From contig JACONN010000002.1 in NCBI GenBank assembly GCA_014323675.1, positions 1,550,001 through 1,614,000 on the forward strand: 64,000 nt of DNA, read 5' to 3'. Positions 20,114 to 29,247 of the stretch are shown piece after piece. Origin of the DNA: Hormoscilla sp. GM7CHS1pb. Its GTDB lineage: Bacteria; Cyanobacteriota; Cyanobacteriia; Cyanobacteriales; Desertifilaceae. Numbering within the stretch: the stretch's first letter is position 1; each line of letters opens with the position of its first letter. The notes under the pieces are model-generated. The model worked only from the letters and a program-made list of their open reading frames with translations. It made no database searches and was not told the DNA's origin. The position numbers were made by a program, and so were the translations under genes.

Positions 20114-20819
20114 TAGTTCCCAAATTGGTTCGCTACGTTGTTATCCCGCCGGGGGTTAAAACCCCGACTAATATCATGTTCGGTTGTTGCGCGCGGTTTG
20201 CGCTTTAGCGCAACAACGAACTTCTTTAATAATTTAAATCTGCACGGCAATTTTTTCTGGATGCCCCAATTTATCCACCCGATCGCTTCTCTGGCAGTTT
20301 GCAAGTCAGGCCCAACGAGCAAGGCATGAATTTTTCCGGTACTCGGACAATTCATTTTTAACAGATATATCTGTTCTTCATCGACATCTGCGTCAATTTT
20401 TATAAGTTTGTATTCCTGCCAAGAATCAATTGACACTGCTTGCAACTCTTGGCAAATTTTTTCGTAGCCAATTTGCTGAATTAGCATTCGTCGGAGTTCC
20501 GCGTTTTCCTCTGATAATAACCATTCAGAACGCCAAGTTTGAGGGAGAACTGTTTATTGGCTAAATTTATTGCCGCCATCCGGCTAGGGACGAACTCGAA
20601 AGTTGGCGTAGCCCGTTCCGCTAACTGATACAACTGCTTGACTGCTGACTTTGCAGTTTCTTTGTCAATTGGTTGGTGCAATATCTGTTTCCATTTTTCT
20701 GTAACATCCTCCCAAATACAACTGATTTTGTTATAGCGTGCTGCCTGTTCTGCTATCTGTTCTGCTAGCTTTTCTGGAAGGGAAGGGAAATCATGAACAA
20801 TCCTCCATTTCAGGTTATA
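20110..20819 (-). pseudogene. Decayed DUF6745-type protein
   Basis: The upstream frame (to 20481) gives HDFPSLPEKLAEQIAEQAAR and WKQILHQPIDKETAKSAV. The downstream frame (from about 20540) gives TWRSEWLLSEENAELRRML, then IQQIGYEKICQEL, YLLKMNCPSTGKIHALLVGP and AREAIGWINWG. Both halves resemble parts of the DUF6745 family found widely in cyanobacteria, but the ~150 residues normally between them are absent and the frames differ. No ATG start is present for the upstream part. An internal deletion plus frameshift explains this. Confidence 0.65.
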
Positions 20820-20937
20820 CTAGTATTCGATCGTATATTTGCAAATTGTGTTCTTGTTGATATAATAATAGAGCGAGCGCGCTCCATCCGTTAGACAAAT
20901 GATATAATAGAGAAGAACCCCTAGTAGGAGATTGGCA

Positions 20938-21738
20938 ATGAATGAACTAGCAACGCTACCGCCCTCATCCAATCCACCTCTTTCACCTCGGCAGACTTTG
21001 CCGACGATGTATGACCTGCCTAGTGAAGACCCAGAGGAGATTAGAATGCCAGATGAATATCACGGGCTACAGTCATTTCTGTTGCGATGCACTTTCCTAT
21101 CTGGGAATTTTACCTTGGAGCAAGTGTTTGTGGGAACTGACCTCAACATTTACTACGATCGCCGCAATCTCAATTGGTACAAACGTCCTGATTGGTTTGC
21201 GGTAGTGGGAGTGGAACGACTCTACGACGGTCACGATATGCGAGATAGCTATGTGATGTGGCAAGAACTTGTCAGTCCATTTGTCATAGTTGAGCTATTG
21301 TCACCCAGCACGGAAAATGAAGATTTAGGACGAACTCTGCGCCAAGCGGGAAACCCACCGACCAAGTGGGAAGTGTACGAGCAAATTCTGCGCGTGCCTT
21401 ACTACATTGTTTTCAGTCGCTATACGAATGAACTTCAGACATTTCATCTGGTGGGCGGTCGATACGAACCAGCACCGCTGAGTAATGGGCGTTTGCTCAT
21501 TCCCCAACTGGAACTGAGTTTAGGCTTGTGGCGAGGGAGTTATGAAGGTATTGACCGGCTGTGGCTACGATGGTTTACCATTGATGGAGAATTGATTCTG
21601 ACTCCTGATGAGAAAGCAGCCGCAGCTCAACAGGAAGCAGCCGCAGCCAAACAGGAAGCAGCCGCAGCCAAACAGGAAGCAGAACGGTTAGCAGCAAAAC
21701 TGCGCGAGCTGAATATTGACCTCGACTCACTCGGTTGA
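20938..21738 (+). CDS. Uma2-family (DUF820) nuclease-like protein
   Basis: 266 residues. The start at 20938 has AGGAG eight bases upstream and a TATAAT box at 20903-20908. Uma2 proteins have a PD-(D/E)XK fold and are expanded in cyanobacteria with no settled role. The core shows RPDWFAVVGV (the Asp strand) and SPFVIVELLSPST (the E-x-L strand), then KWEVYEQILRVPYYIVFSR. The C-terminus has three tandem seven-residue units AAAAKQE, encoded by a 21-bp repeat at 21616-21678, forming a charged helix. Another Uma2 gene lies at 63230. Confidence 0.88.
   Translation: MNELATLPPSSNPPLSPRQTLPTMYDLPSEDPEEIRMPDEYHGLQSFLLRCTFLSGNFTLEQVFVGTDLNIYYDRRNLNWYKRPDWFAVVGVERLYDGHDMRDSYVMWQELVSPFVIVELLSPSTENEDLGRTLRQAGNPPTKWEVYEQILRVPYYIVFSRYTNELQTFHLVGGRYEPAPLSNGRLLIPQLELSLGLWRGSYEGIDRLWLRWFTIDGELILTPDEKAAAAQQEAAAAKQEAAAAKQEAERLAAKLRELNIDLDSLG
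21616..21678 (+). repeat. Three 21-bp tandem repeats inside the Uma2 gene
   Basis: GCAGCCGCAGCCAAACAGG-type units repeat three times, nearly identical, encoding AAAAKQE (AAAAQQE in the first). Copy number would change protein length by seven residues per unit without shifting the frame. Confidence 0.85.
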
Positions 21739-21882
21739 GGTGCGATCGCTTGGCTTACATGCAGCAGCATCCCCCTTTAGGTAGTAGCCCAGAACTCGGT
21801 TTTGCCAAAAAACCGGGTTATTGATGTTTTTGGGCGGCTCTGGGTTCAAAATAGTTTAATTGCCCTTATCGAAATACAGAGC

Positions 21883-23852
21883 ATGAAAAGGCCGACAATA
21901 GAATCGATTCTGAAGGAAAAACGCCTATTCCAGCCCCCCGCTGGGTTCTCGGAAAATGCTCATATCAAAAGCCTGGAGCAGTACTTGCAACTGTACGAGC
22001 AAGCGAAAGCTGACCCCCAAGGGTTTTGGGCGGACTTGGCCGCACAAGAGTTGCATTGGTTCGAAAAATGGACTCAGGTTCTAGATTGGCAACCCCCCTT
22101 TGTGAAGTGGTTCGTGGGCGGCAAGATGAATATTTCTTACAATTGCCTTGACAGGCATCTGACCACTTGGCGCCGGAATAAGGCGGCCCTGATTTGGGAA
22201 GGGGAACCGGGAGACTCCCGCACTCTTACCTATGCCCAGCTGCATCGGGAAGTCTGCCAAATGGCTAATGTCTTCAAGCAGTTGGGGGTGCAAAAGGGCG
22301 ATCGGGTGGGGATATACATGCCCATGATTCCCGAAGCCGCGATCGCCATGCTAGCCTGTGCCCGCATTGGCGCACCCCACACGGTAGTTTTTGGCGGTTT
22401 TAGCGCCGAAGCCCTCAAGGACCGGCTGGTAGATGCAGAAGCCAAATTGGTCGTGACTGCGGATGGCGGTTGGCGCAAAGATGCGATCGTGCCTTTAAAG
22501 GTGCAAGTAGACAAAGCTTTGGCCAATGACGGTGCCCCTCAGTAGAAAACGTTTTGGTAGTCAAGCGCACCGCCCAAGAGATTAAGATGGAACCCGGACG
22601 CGACCACTGGTGGCATGACTTGCAAGCTACTGCTTCCCCTGACTGTCCCGCCGAACCGATGGACAGCGAAGATATGCTTTTCATTCTCTACACTTCCGGG
22701 ACTACAGGCAAGCCCAAAGGTGTCGTCCACACCACTGGAGGCTACAACCTCTACACTCACATGACCCTAAAATGGGCTTTTGACATTCAGGATACGGATG
22801 TCTATTGGTGTACTGCTGATGTGGGTTGGATTACAGGACATAGTTATATTGTCTACGGTCCCCTTTCCAATGGCGCTACCTCCCTGATGTATGAAGGTGC
22901 CCCCCGTCCTTCTAACCCTGGTTGCTTGTGGGATGTAGTCGAAAAATACGGCGTGAATATTTTCTATACTGCACCCACAGCAATTCGGGCATTTATTAAG
23001 ATGGGAGAACATCATCCCTTATCCCGAAATCTTTCGGACCTGCGCTTGCTGGGCACTGTGGGCGAACCCATTAACCCAGAAGCTTGGATCTGGTATCATC
23101 GCATTATTGGTGGAGAACGCTGCCCGATCGTGGATACTTGGTGGCAAACAGAAACTGGCGGGTTTATGCTAACTCCTCTACCGGGCGCAACGCCGACAAA
23201 ACCTGGTTCTGCGACTCTTCCTTTCCCTGGCATTATCGCAGATGTAGTGGATCTGGAAGGCAACCCAGTAGCAGATAATCAAGGCGGTTATTTAGTGATT
23301 CGCCATCCCTGGCCCAGCATGATGCGCACTGTTTATGGCGACCCCGATCGCTTCCGTCGCACCTATTGGGAACATATTGCGCCCAAAGATGGGCAGTATT
23401 TCTATTTTGCTGGGGATGGTGCCCGTCGGGATGAAGATGGTTATTTCTGGGTGATGGGTCGCGTTGATGATGTGATTAATGTGGCAGGACACCGTTTGGG
23501 CACGATGGAAATTGAGTCAGCTTTGGTGTCTCACCCAGCAGTAGCAGAAGCTGCTGTGGTGAGTAAGCCCGACCCAGTTAAAGGGGAAGATGTTGTGGCT
23601 TTTGTTACCTTGGAAGGCAGTCAAAATGCTAGCGACCAACTCAAGGACGAACTCAAGCAGCATGTGGTCCAGGAAATAGGCGCGATCGCCCGTCCGGGAG
23701 AAATTCGCTTTACTGATGCTTTGCCCAAAACTCGTTCTGGGAAAATTATGCGCCGGTTGCTGCGAACGCTAGCTGGCGGTCAAGAAATTGCTGGGGATAC
23801 TTCTACTTTAGAAGACCGCAGCGTGCTTGATAAATTGCGCGGGGGTGCATAA
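21883..23852 (+). CDS. acs: Acetyl-CoA synthetase (one frameshift)
   Basis: With one base added, 656 residues, the normal length. It converts acetate, ATP and CoA to acetyl-CoA through acetyl-AMP. N-terminal part: [23 protein letters not shown] and [14 protein letters not shown]-terminal part: the AMP-binding P-loop [55 protein letters not shown] and the acetylatable Lys region [11 protein letters not shown]. The start is at 21883 ([16 protein letters not shown]). The first frame stops at 22545. A run of four C at 22535-22538 would, with a fifth, read [14 protein letters not shown] and join the two halves perfectly. Either a base-calling error or a fresh inactivating slip. Confidence 0.9.
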
Positions 23853-23863
23853 GTATAATAAAA

Positions 23864-23884
23864 GTAGGGTGGGCATCGCCCACC
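23864..23884. repeat. GTAGGGTGGGC...GCCCACC dispersed palindrome (copy 1)
   Basis: A 21-bp element whose arms GGTGGGC and GCCCACC pair around AT. Identical copies lie at 25073-25093 and 26277-26297, and a variant with one extra A at 28267-28288. The first three copies bracket the two duplicated gene pairs exactly, so they probably mediated or were carried along with the duplication. Confidence 0.8.
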
Positions 23885-23934
23885 TTACCATTGGGAAATC
23901 AAAAAACAGATAAAAATTGCAGGAAATGACAGAC

Positions 23935-24678
23935 ATGAATGATGCCAAGCAGGCGGCGATCGTCCGCACGGAAATAGGACTCACGATCGCAGGTAAGGGC
24001 ATTACCCTGTACGACGTGATGGACTACTTGAAAGATGATTATTCACCCCAGTTGATTATCGATCTTCTCTGGCTGACAGAGTCGGAAATGAACGCGGCTT
24101 TGTCATACATTGAGGATAATCGCGAGGCGGTCGAGGCTGAGTATGAGATGCTATGGAAGGAGGCTGAAGAAATTAGGCAGGATTGGGAAAAACGCGATGG
24201 CAATTTCTTAGAAAAAATTGCCAAGATGCCGCCACCACCTGGTCAAGAGGCTGCTTGGAAAAGGCTGCAAGAGCTGAAAGCTAACAATAAAATATACATG
24301 CATGATGCCAAACCAGCGGCGATCGTCCGGACGGAAAGAGGACTATCCATCAACGGCAAGCGCATTACACTTTATGACGTGATGGACTACATGAAAGCAG
24401 AATATTCACCCAAGTTTATTCGCAATCTTCTCAACCTGACAGAGTCGGAAATCAACGTAGCTTTGTCATACATTGAGAATAATCGCTCCGAAGTGGAAGC
24501 TGAGTATAAGAGGGTATTGGAGTACGCTGAGGAAATCAGGCAGTATTGGGAAGAACGCAATCGCGATCGCTTAGCTGCAATTGCCAAGATGCCACCACCA
24601 CCTGGTAAAGAGGCTGCTTGGGAAAAGTTGCAAGCGCAGAAAGCGCGAACTAAAGCAAAAATTGACGGACAGGCATGA
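23935..24678 (+). CDS. Double DUF433-like protein, probable antitoxin (copy 1)
   Basis: 247 residues made of two ~120-residue repeats. Each has AAIVRTExGLxIxGKxITLYDVMDY, then LTESEMNAALSYIEDNR and MPPPPGxEAAW. The start at 23935 is chosen because it gives MNDAK, matching the MHDAK at the internal repeat boundary, and has AGGA ten bases upstream. DUF433-type proteins are small helical proteins often paired with PIN-like proteins. The stop overlaps the next start by four bases (ATGA), indicating translational coupling. The function as antitoxin is inferred from this arrangement. The internal duplication looks like two fused antitoxins. Confidence 0.75.
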   Translation: MNDAKQAAIVRTEIGLTIAGKGITLYDVMDYLKDDYSPQLIIDLLWLTESEMNAALSYIEDNREAVEAEYEMLWKEAEEIRQDWEKRDGNFLEKIAKMPPPPGQEAAWKRLQELKANNKIYMHDAKPAAIVRTERGLSINGKRITLYDVMDYMKAEYSPKFIRNLLNLTESEINVALSYIENNRSEVEAEYKRVLEYAEEIRQYWEERNRDRLAAIAKMPPPPGKEAAWEKLQAQKARTKAKIDGQA

Positions 24679-25070
24679 ATTTTCTCATCGATCATAATAT
24701 TAAGAGACACGCTGTGCTCATGTATGGAATGATTGTTAAGCAAGGTTGGCTCAATTGGGAACAAATCAATTTTATCACTTTTGCCGAGATGAAATTGCCA
24801 ATTGAAAGCAACGATCGCATAGTGTGGCGATTTGCCCAATCAAATCAGATGATTCTGCTGACAGCAAATCGCAGCAGTAAAGGAGAAGATTCATTAGAAC
24901 AAGTGCTGCGGGAAGAAAATACTCCTACCTCTTTGCCCGTGTTGACAATTGGAAACGCCGATCGCCTGCTGTATGAAGCAAGCTATAGAGAGCGCTGTGT
25001 CGATCGCCTGATGGAGATCGTTCTTGACATCGAAAACTATAAGGGTGTAACTAGGATCTTCATCCCATAA
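24675..25070 (+). CDS. PIN-like (DUF5615-like) protein, probable toxin (copy 1)
   Basis: 131 residues. It starts FLIDHNI with an early Asp, has LPIESNDRIVWRFAQSNQMILLTANRS and the acidic GEDSLEQVLREENTPTSLPV, and ends KGVTRIFIP. The pattern of spaced acidic residues resembles PIN-like nucleases of the DUF5615 type, though I rate the fold as inference. It overlaps the DUF433-like gene by four bases. Residues 9-31 differ strongly from the second copy, while residues 32-131 are nearly identical. Confidence 0.6.
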   Translation: MNFLIDHNIKRHAVLMYGMIVKQGWLNWEQINFITFAEMKLPIESNDRIVWRFAQSNQMILLTANRSSKGEDSLEQVLREENTPTSLPVLTIGNADRLLYEASYRERCVDRLMEIVLDIENYKGVTRIFIP

Positions 25071-25072
25071 AG

Positions 25073-25093
25073 GTAGGGTGGGCATCGCCCACC
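25073..25093. repeat. GTAGGGTGGGC...GCCCACC dispersed palindrome (copy 2)
   Basis: Identical to the element at 23864-23884 and placed at the junction of the two duplicated gene pairs, two bases after the stop of the first PIN-like gene. Confidence 0.8.
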
Positions 25094-25138
25094 ATTTGGA
25101 AATCAAAAAAAAGATAAAAATTGCCGGAAATGACAGAC

Positions 25139-25882
25139 ATGAATGATGCAAAACAGGCGGCGATCGTCCGCACGGAAATAGGACTCACGATCGCAGGTAA
25201 GGACATTACCCTGTACGACGTGATGGACTACTTGCAAGATGATTATTTACCCCAGATGATCGTCGATCTTCTCAGGCTGACCGAGTCGGAAATGAACGCG
25301 GCTTTGTCATACATTGAGGATAATCGCGAGGCCGTCGAGGCTGAGTATGAGATGCTATGGAAGGAGGCTGAAGAAATTAGGCTCGATTGGGAAAAACGCG
25401 ATCCCGATTTATTAGTAAAAATTGCCAAGATGCCGCCACCACCTGGTAAAGAGGCTGCTTGGAAAAGGCTGCAAGGGCTGAAAGTTCACAATAAAATAAA
25501 CATGCATGATGCCAAACCAGCGGCGATCGTCCGCACGGAAAGAGGACTCTCGATCAACGGCAAGCGCATTACCCTGTACGACTTGATGGACTATGTGAAA
25601 GCTGAATATTCACCCAAGTTTATTCGCAATATTCTCAACCTGACAGAGTCGGAAATAAACGTAGCTTTGTCATACATTGAGAATAATCGCTCCGAAGTGG
25701 AGGCTGAGTATGAGATGGTATTGAAGTACGCTGAGGAAATCAGGCAGTATTGGGAAGAACGCAATCGCGATCGCTTAGCTGCAATTGCCAAGATGCCGCC
25801 ACCACCTGGTAAAGAGGCTGCTTGGAAAAAGTTGCAAGAATTTAAAGCGAGAAATAAAGCTGAATTGGAATCCCAGTCATGA
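25139..25882 (+). CDS. Double DUF433-like protein, probable antitoxin (copy 2)
   Basis: Second copy, 247 residues, over 90 percent identical by eye to that at 23935 and with the same two internal repeats (MNDAKQAAIVRTE ... MHDAKPAAIVRTE). The start was chosen as for copy 1. It is offset from copy 1 by 1204 bases and again overlaps the following gene by ATGA. Small differences (DLMDYVKAEYSP against DVMDYMKAEYSP) show the copies have begun to diverge. Confidence 0.75.
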   Translation: MNDAKQAAIVRTEIGLTIAGKDITLYDVMDYLQDDYLPQMIVDLLRLTESEMNAALSYIEDNREAVEAEYEMLWKEAEEIRLDWEKRDPDLLVKIAKMPPPPGKEAAWKRLQGLKVHNKINMHDAKPAAIVRTERGLSINGKRITLYDLMDYVKAEYSPKFIRNILNLTESEINVALSYIENNRSEVEAEYEMVLKYAEEIRQYWEERNRDRLAAIAKMPPPPGKEAAWKKLQEFKARNKAELESQS

Positions 25883-26274
25883 TTTTTTTGATCGATCATA
25901 ATATTGATGGGCAAGCTTTTATGCTTTCACAAACCATTGCTAACGAAGGTTGGCTAGATTGGGCTCCAGTTATTTTTATCACTTTTGCAGAAATGAAATT
26001 GCCAATTGAAAGCAACGATCGAGTAGTTTGGCGATTTGCCCAATCAAATCAGATGATTCTGCTGACAGCGAATCGCAGCATGGAAGGAGAGGATTCATTA
26101 GAACAAGTGCTGCGCGAAGAAAATACACCCACCTCTTTGCCTGTGGTGACAATTGGAAACGCCGATCGGATTATGAAGGAATCCAATTATAGAAAACGCT
26201 GTGTAGAACGCTTGATGGAGATCGTTCTTGACATCGAAAACTATAAGGGTGTAACTAGGCTCTTCATCCCGTAA
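25879..26274 (+). CDS. PIN-like (DUF5615-like) protein, probable toxin (copy 2)
   Basis: 131 residues, paralogue of the protein at 24675. The opening FLIDHNI is kept, but the next ~23 residues (DGQAFMLSQTIANEGWLDW against KRHAVLMYGMIVKQGWLNW) are largely different, after which identity is very high to the end (KGVTRLFIP). This mosaic suggests recombination or selection on the N-terminal segment, possibly the partner- or substrate-reading face. The role is inferred from the coupled DUF433-like gene. Confidence 0.6.
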   Translation: MIFLIDHNIDGQAFMLSQTIANEGWLDWAPVIFITFAEMKLPIESNDRVVWRFAQSNQMILLTANRSMEGEDSLEQVLREENTPTSLPVVTIGNADRIMKESNYRKRCVERLMEIVLDIENYKGVTRLFIP

Positions 26275-26276
26275 AG

Positions 26277-26297
26277 GTAGGGTGGGCATCGCCCACC
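26277..26297. repeat. GTAGGGTGGGC...GCCCACC dispersed palindrome (copy 3)
   Basis: Third identical copy, closing the duplicated block two bases after the second PIN-like gene and preceding the PD-(D/E)XK-like gene. Confidence 0.8.
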
Positions 26298-26327
26298 TTA
26301 ACTTTTGTAACTAATTCAATATCAACC

Positions 26328-26936
26328 ATGAAGCAGACAAACAAGAAGAAAAAGAACTTTTCCAGCTTTAAGTATAAAGAAGCATTCAAGCAACTTAATA
26401 TAACTGAATTATTGCTCTGGGATCTTGAGGTAGAACCGGTTCCCATCAGTGATTTCTTTCGGCAACGCCTAGAACGACTACAATGCTTTGACTTGCAGAG
26501 TTATGAAGAGTCTAGAAAACTTGTAATCGACGCTATCTGTGAAGAGGCTATTCAAGAATTTAATACTTTAAAGATATGGAAAGGTGCAAGTATAGAAACT
26601 GACGAAACCAATGGCAATGTTGATTACCTTGTGGCGGCAAGGAAAGCTTATTTAGAAGCCCCATATTTGTGTATTGTTGAGGCCAAAAAGGATGATTTCG
26701 AGCAAGGTTTAGCCCAATGTTTAGTGGAAATGCAAGCTTGTCAGTGGGAAAATCAACAGATCGGTAAAGAAATTGATGTGTTGGGTATTGTTACCAACGG
26801 AGATACCTGGAAGTTTTATAAATTGACTGTTGATGGTAATGTTTATCAAACTCTCCCCCATGCTGTCGGGGAAATGGGAACTGTCTTAGGATTACTTCGC
26901 TTTCTTTTCCAAGCTTGTACCCAGTATTTGAGTTAA
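26328..26936 (+). CDS. Hypothetical protein, possible PD-(D/E)XK nuclease fold
   Basis: 202 residues. After a Lys-rich start (KQTNKKKKNFSSFKYKEAFK) comes a segment compatible with a PD-(D/E)XK core: NVDYLVAARKAYLEAPYLCI then VEAKKDDFEQGLAQCLVEMQ, with Asp on one strand and E-A-K on the next, followed by DVLGIVTNGDTWKFYKL. Such proteins resemble the nuclease subunits of restriction systems, but no methylase or helicase is adjacent. It follows the duplicated toxin-antitoxin-like pairs, so it may be part of a defence or stability island. I do not recognise a named family. Confidence 0.6.
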   Translation: MKQTNKKKKNFSSFKYKEAFKQLNITELLLWDLEVEPVPISDFFRQRLERLQCFDLQSYEESRKLVIDAICEEAIQEFNTLKIWKGASIETDETNGNVDYLVAARKAYLEAPYLCIVEAKKDDFEQGLAQCLVEMQACQWENQQIGKEIDVLGIVTNGDTWKFYKLTVDGNVYQTLPHAVGEMGTVLGLLRFLFQACTQYLS

Positions 26937-27150
26937 CATGATTTATAGGCATGGGCGATCGCCTGGGAAAGACCACACCCAACGCGAGGCCCGATCGGAT
27001 GGATGACATTGAATTGGCGATCGGGCATCGGGGGACTCACGGATGTGGCCGAGGCGGGCGCAAATTTAACATCATAATATTTACCGACCGGAAACATACT
27101 TGTGCAAGACCACACCGAGACCGCACCCGTCTAACTGCTAACCGGTGCCC

Positions 27151-27411
27151 CACGGTTGGGGTTTAAAACCTCTCGGTTGGGGTTTAAAACCTCTCCGTCG
27201 GGGTTTAAAACCTCTCCGTCGGGGTTTAAAACCTCTCGGTTAGGGTTTAAGACCTCTCGGTTGGGGTTTAAGACCTCTCGGTTGGGGTTTAAAACCTCTC
27301 GGTTGGGGTTTAAGACCTCTCGGTTGGGGTTTAAGACCTCTCGGTTGGGGTTTAAAACCTCTCCGTCGGGGTTTAAAACCTCTCCGTCGGGGTTGGGAAC
27401 CTCTCGGTTAC
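27151..27411. repeat. 21-bp tandem repeat array, about 12 units (locus 1)
   Basis: Units of GGTTGGGGTTTAAAACC plus TCTC, with CCGTCGGGG and TTTAAGACC variants. The GGTTTAAAACC core is nearly palindromic. Because the unit is 21 bases, both strands stay open and predict seven-residue repeats (LGFKTSR on plus, EVLNPNR on minus). Nothing supports translation, so I treat it as non-coding. The same family recurs at 38340-38575. Confidence 0.9.
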
Positions 27412-27606
27412 AGGTGTTCCGTATCGATGTTCGGACCTTGGTGCTGGCATCCACATGGGCATCAGCGCCCGATCGGGGTTTGGGGGTCCTAGACGGATGG
27501 TAAACTGTCTCGCGATCGCAAACCAGATTGTCAAGGATACAGTATAATGAGAAAGTGGCTGGGGATGAATGCACCCGGCGATCGTTGTTTTAACAGGAGA
27601 CCCGCG

Positions 27607-27858
27607 ATGAGTGACGTAGGAGTAGAGGAATTAGCGGAGATATTGCAGAAGCATAATGACTTCATGGCAGAACATTATGATGAACTGATCGAAAAGTACC
27701 CAGGAAAAGTGGTAGCAATTGAAGATGGTCAAGTGATCGCGGTAGGAATTGATTATGGCGAGGTATACCGTCCTTTATTGAAAGAGGAACGATCGGTAAT
27801 GCCGTTGGTCTTAAAAGTGCCGCACCCAGATGATTTAGCTGATGGATTTCTGATCTAG
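27607..27858 (+). CDS. Small DUF5678-like protein, partner of the aspartic protease
   Basis: 83 residues from the ATG at 27607, with AGGAG upstream; earlier in-frame codons add unrelated sequence. The core DELIEKYPGKVVAIEDGQVI then AVGIDYGEV resembles the DUF5678 family of small proteins that precede retropepsin-like genes. Only three bases separate it from the following protease gene, so the two form an operon. Function unknown; pairing suggests a substrate or regulator of the protease. Confidence 0.7.
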   Translation: MSDVGVEELAEILQKHNDFMAEHYDELIEKYPGKVVAIEDGQVIAVGIDYGEVYRPLLKEERSVMPLVLKVPHPDDLADGFLI

Positions 27859-27861
27859 CCC

Positions 27862-28254
27862 ATGACACAGATTCGATTTCAATACCAACAAGTGAAGGGT
27901 AGCTTACAGCCAATAATTTCCATTGGTTTGAAGCTGCAAAATAAGTGGTATCCATTTGATTTTTATGTAGATTCAGGATCGGAATACAGCATTCTCAGAG
28001 CTGAGATTGCCGATATAGTTGGGTTCAATTACCGCACGGGAAACAGAATAAGTTTGCAAGTGGGAGATGGGAGCTTTATCCAAATATATTTGCATGAGTT
28101 AGATGTCCAATTAGGAACAGAAAAATTTAGCTGTCCAATTGGATTTTCTCAGCAACTGGGTGTGGATTTTAATGTCTTGGGAAAGAGGGGAATTTTTGAT
28201 AGATTCAAGATTTGCTTTCAACAGGCTCCAGGACTGCTCACTTTTGAATCGTGA
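27862..28254 (+). CDS. Retropepsin-like aspartic protease (clan AA)
   Basis: 130 residues, about the size of a retroviral-type protease monomer. The catalytic motif is FYVDSGSEYSIL (D-S-G), and the second structural element is LGVDFNVLGKRGIFDRF. Such proteins need to dimerise to form the active site. It lies in an operon with the DUF5678-like gene. A second, unrelated-looking small-protein/aspartic-protease pair faces it at 28827-29508. Confidence 0.75.
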   Translation: MTQIRFQYQQVKGSLQPIISIGLKLQNKWYPFDFYVDSGSEYSILRAEIADIVGFNYRTGNRISLQVGDGSFIQIYLHELDVQLGTEKFSCPIGFSQQLGVDFNVLGKRGIFDRFKICFQQAPGLLTFES

Positions 28255-28421
28255 GAGGATGTTATTGTAGGGTGGGCAATCGCCCACCTTAACCTTATCT
28301 ATAACGATGACAATGCTTTGACCTTGATTCGCTGACATTATGGAAAATTGTCCGTGGTCATGCATTAGTTGATAAACGAAACCCGTATGGTAGGGGCACA
28401 GCGCTAGCGTATCCATAAATC

Positions 28422-28663
28422 AGGATATAAACTAAAAGATATCTATTGCCGTGCCCCGGCCCGATCGGATGCGATCTCCACCGATGACATTAAATTGGCG
28501 ATCGGGCATCGGGATGTGGCCGGGGCGGGCGCAAATTAACATAATAATATTTTCTCGCTCCTAGGCTCCGCCTGGGAGCGCTAGTTGGAGGCTCTGCCTC
28601 CTGTGGTAGGATGGGAGGCAGAGCCTCCTAAATCCGTTCCCAGCGAGACACTGGGAACGAGGG
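28422..28663. repeat. Long direct repeat A, copy 1, with GC-rich hairpins
   Basis: About 240 bases that recur almost unchanged at 29791-30045. The block starts with AACTAAAAGATATCTATTGC, includes GATGTGGCCGGGGCGGGCGC and ends in hairpin modules (GGAGGCAGAGCCTCC; CCCAGCGAGACACTGGG). A further half-copy of the hairpin module follows at 28690-28810. No gene is present in 28255-28826. Confidence 0.85.
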
Positions 28664-28826
28664 GATATTTTTTCTCGCCTATTTTGAATATTTTCTCGCT
28701 CCTAGGCTCTGCCTGGGAGCGCTATTTTGAGGCTCTGCCTCCTGTGACCGGGACGGGAGGCAGAGTCTTCTAACTACCTTCCCAGTGTCTCGCTGGGAAC
28801 GAGGGAACCCGATCGACGAGGGTAAT

Positions 28827-29243
28827 TCACAATTGAGATGGGACCGTTGTTAGATCTTCCTCACAATTCAAACTGCTCAATGACCGGATTGTAACCGTAC
28901 CACCCTCGATCGCATCAAGCTGCATCCGATAGCCGTAGAGCAAACTCATACCAACCAAAGGTACTGTCTCGGCTGCATTTACATCAATTCGTTTCCATTC
29001 TCCGTCCCAAATGACAAAGCCACGGTACACGTCAAAAATACACACACTTCCATCTCCCAATGTTCCATCTTCACGGCTATACAACTGTAAGTTGAGGTTG
29101 GTAATAACTGTTATAGGCAGGGTCAAAAAACCTGTAAACCCTGTATCAATTACAGCATCAATCATTTGCCTTTGGCCATTGCCATTGCCTACGACTAACC
29201 GAATCGTAGCCTCGCCATTTTGATTGACAATTCCATGCATCAT
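28827..29243 (-). CDS. Clan AA aspartic protease
   Basis: About 138 residues from MMHGIVNQNG. The active-site motif is AVIDTGFTGFLTLP (D-T-G), preceded by EATIRLVVGNGNGQ and followed by LGDGSVCIFDVYRGFV and the second-half motif LVGMSLLYGYRMQLDAIEGG. This is a known small bacterial aspartyl-protease family. Longer in-frame starts exist, but MMHG fits the family and sits 4 bases after the upstream gene's stop. Confidence 0.8.
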   Translation of the reverse strand: MMHGIVNQNGEATIRLVVGNGNGQRQMIDAVIDTGFTGFLTLPITVITNLNLQLYSREDGTLGDGSVCIFDVYRGFVIWDGEWKRIDVNAAETVPLVGMSLLYGYRMQLDAIEGGTVTIRSLSSLNCEEDLTTVPSQL

Positions 29244-29247
29244 AATA

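Noticed and set aside
27156-27503. Open frame of seven-residue LGFKTSR repeats
   Set aside because: A by-product of the 21-bp tandem repeat; the opposite strand is equally open and there is no ribosome site.
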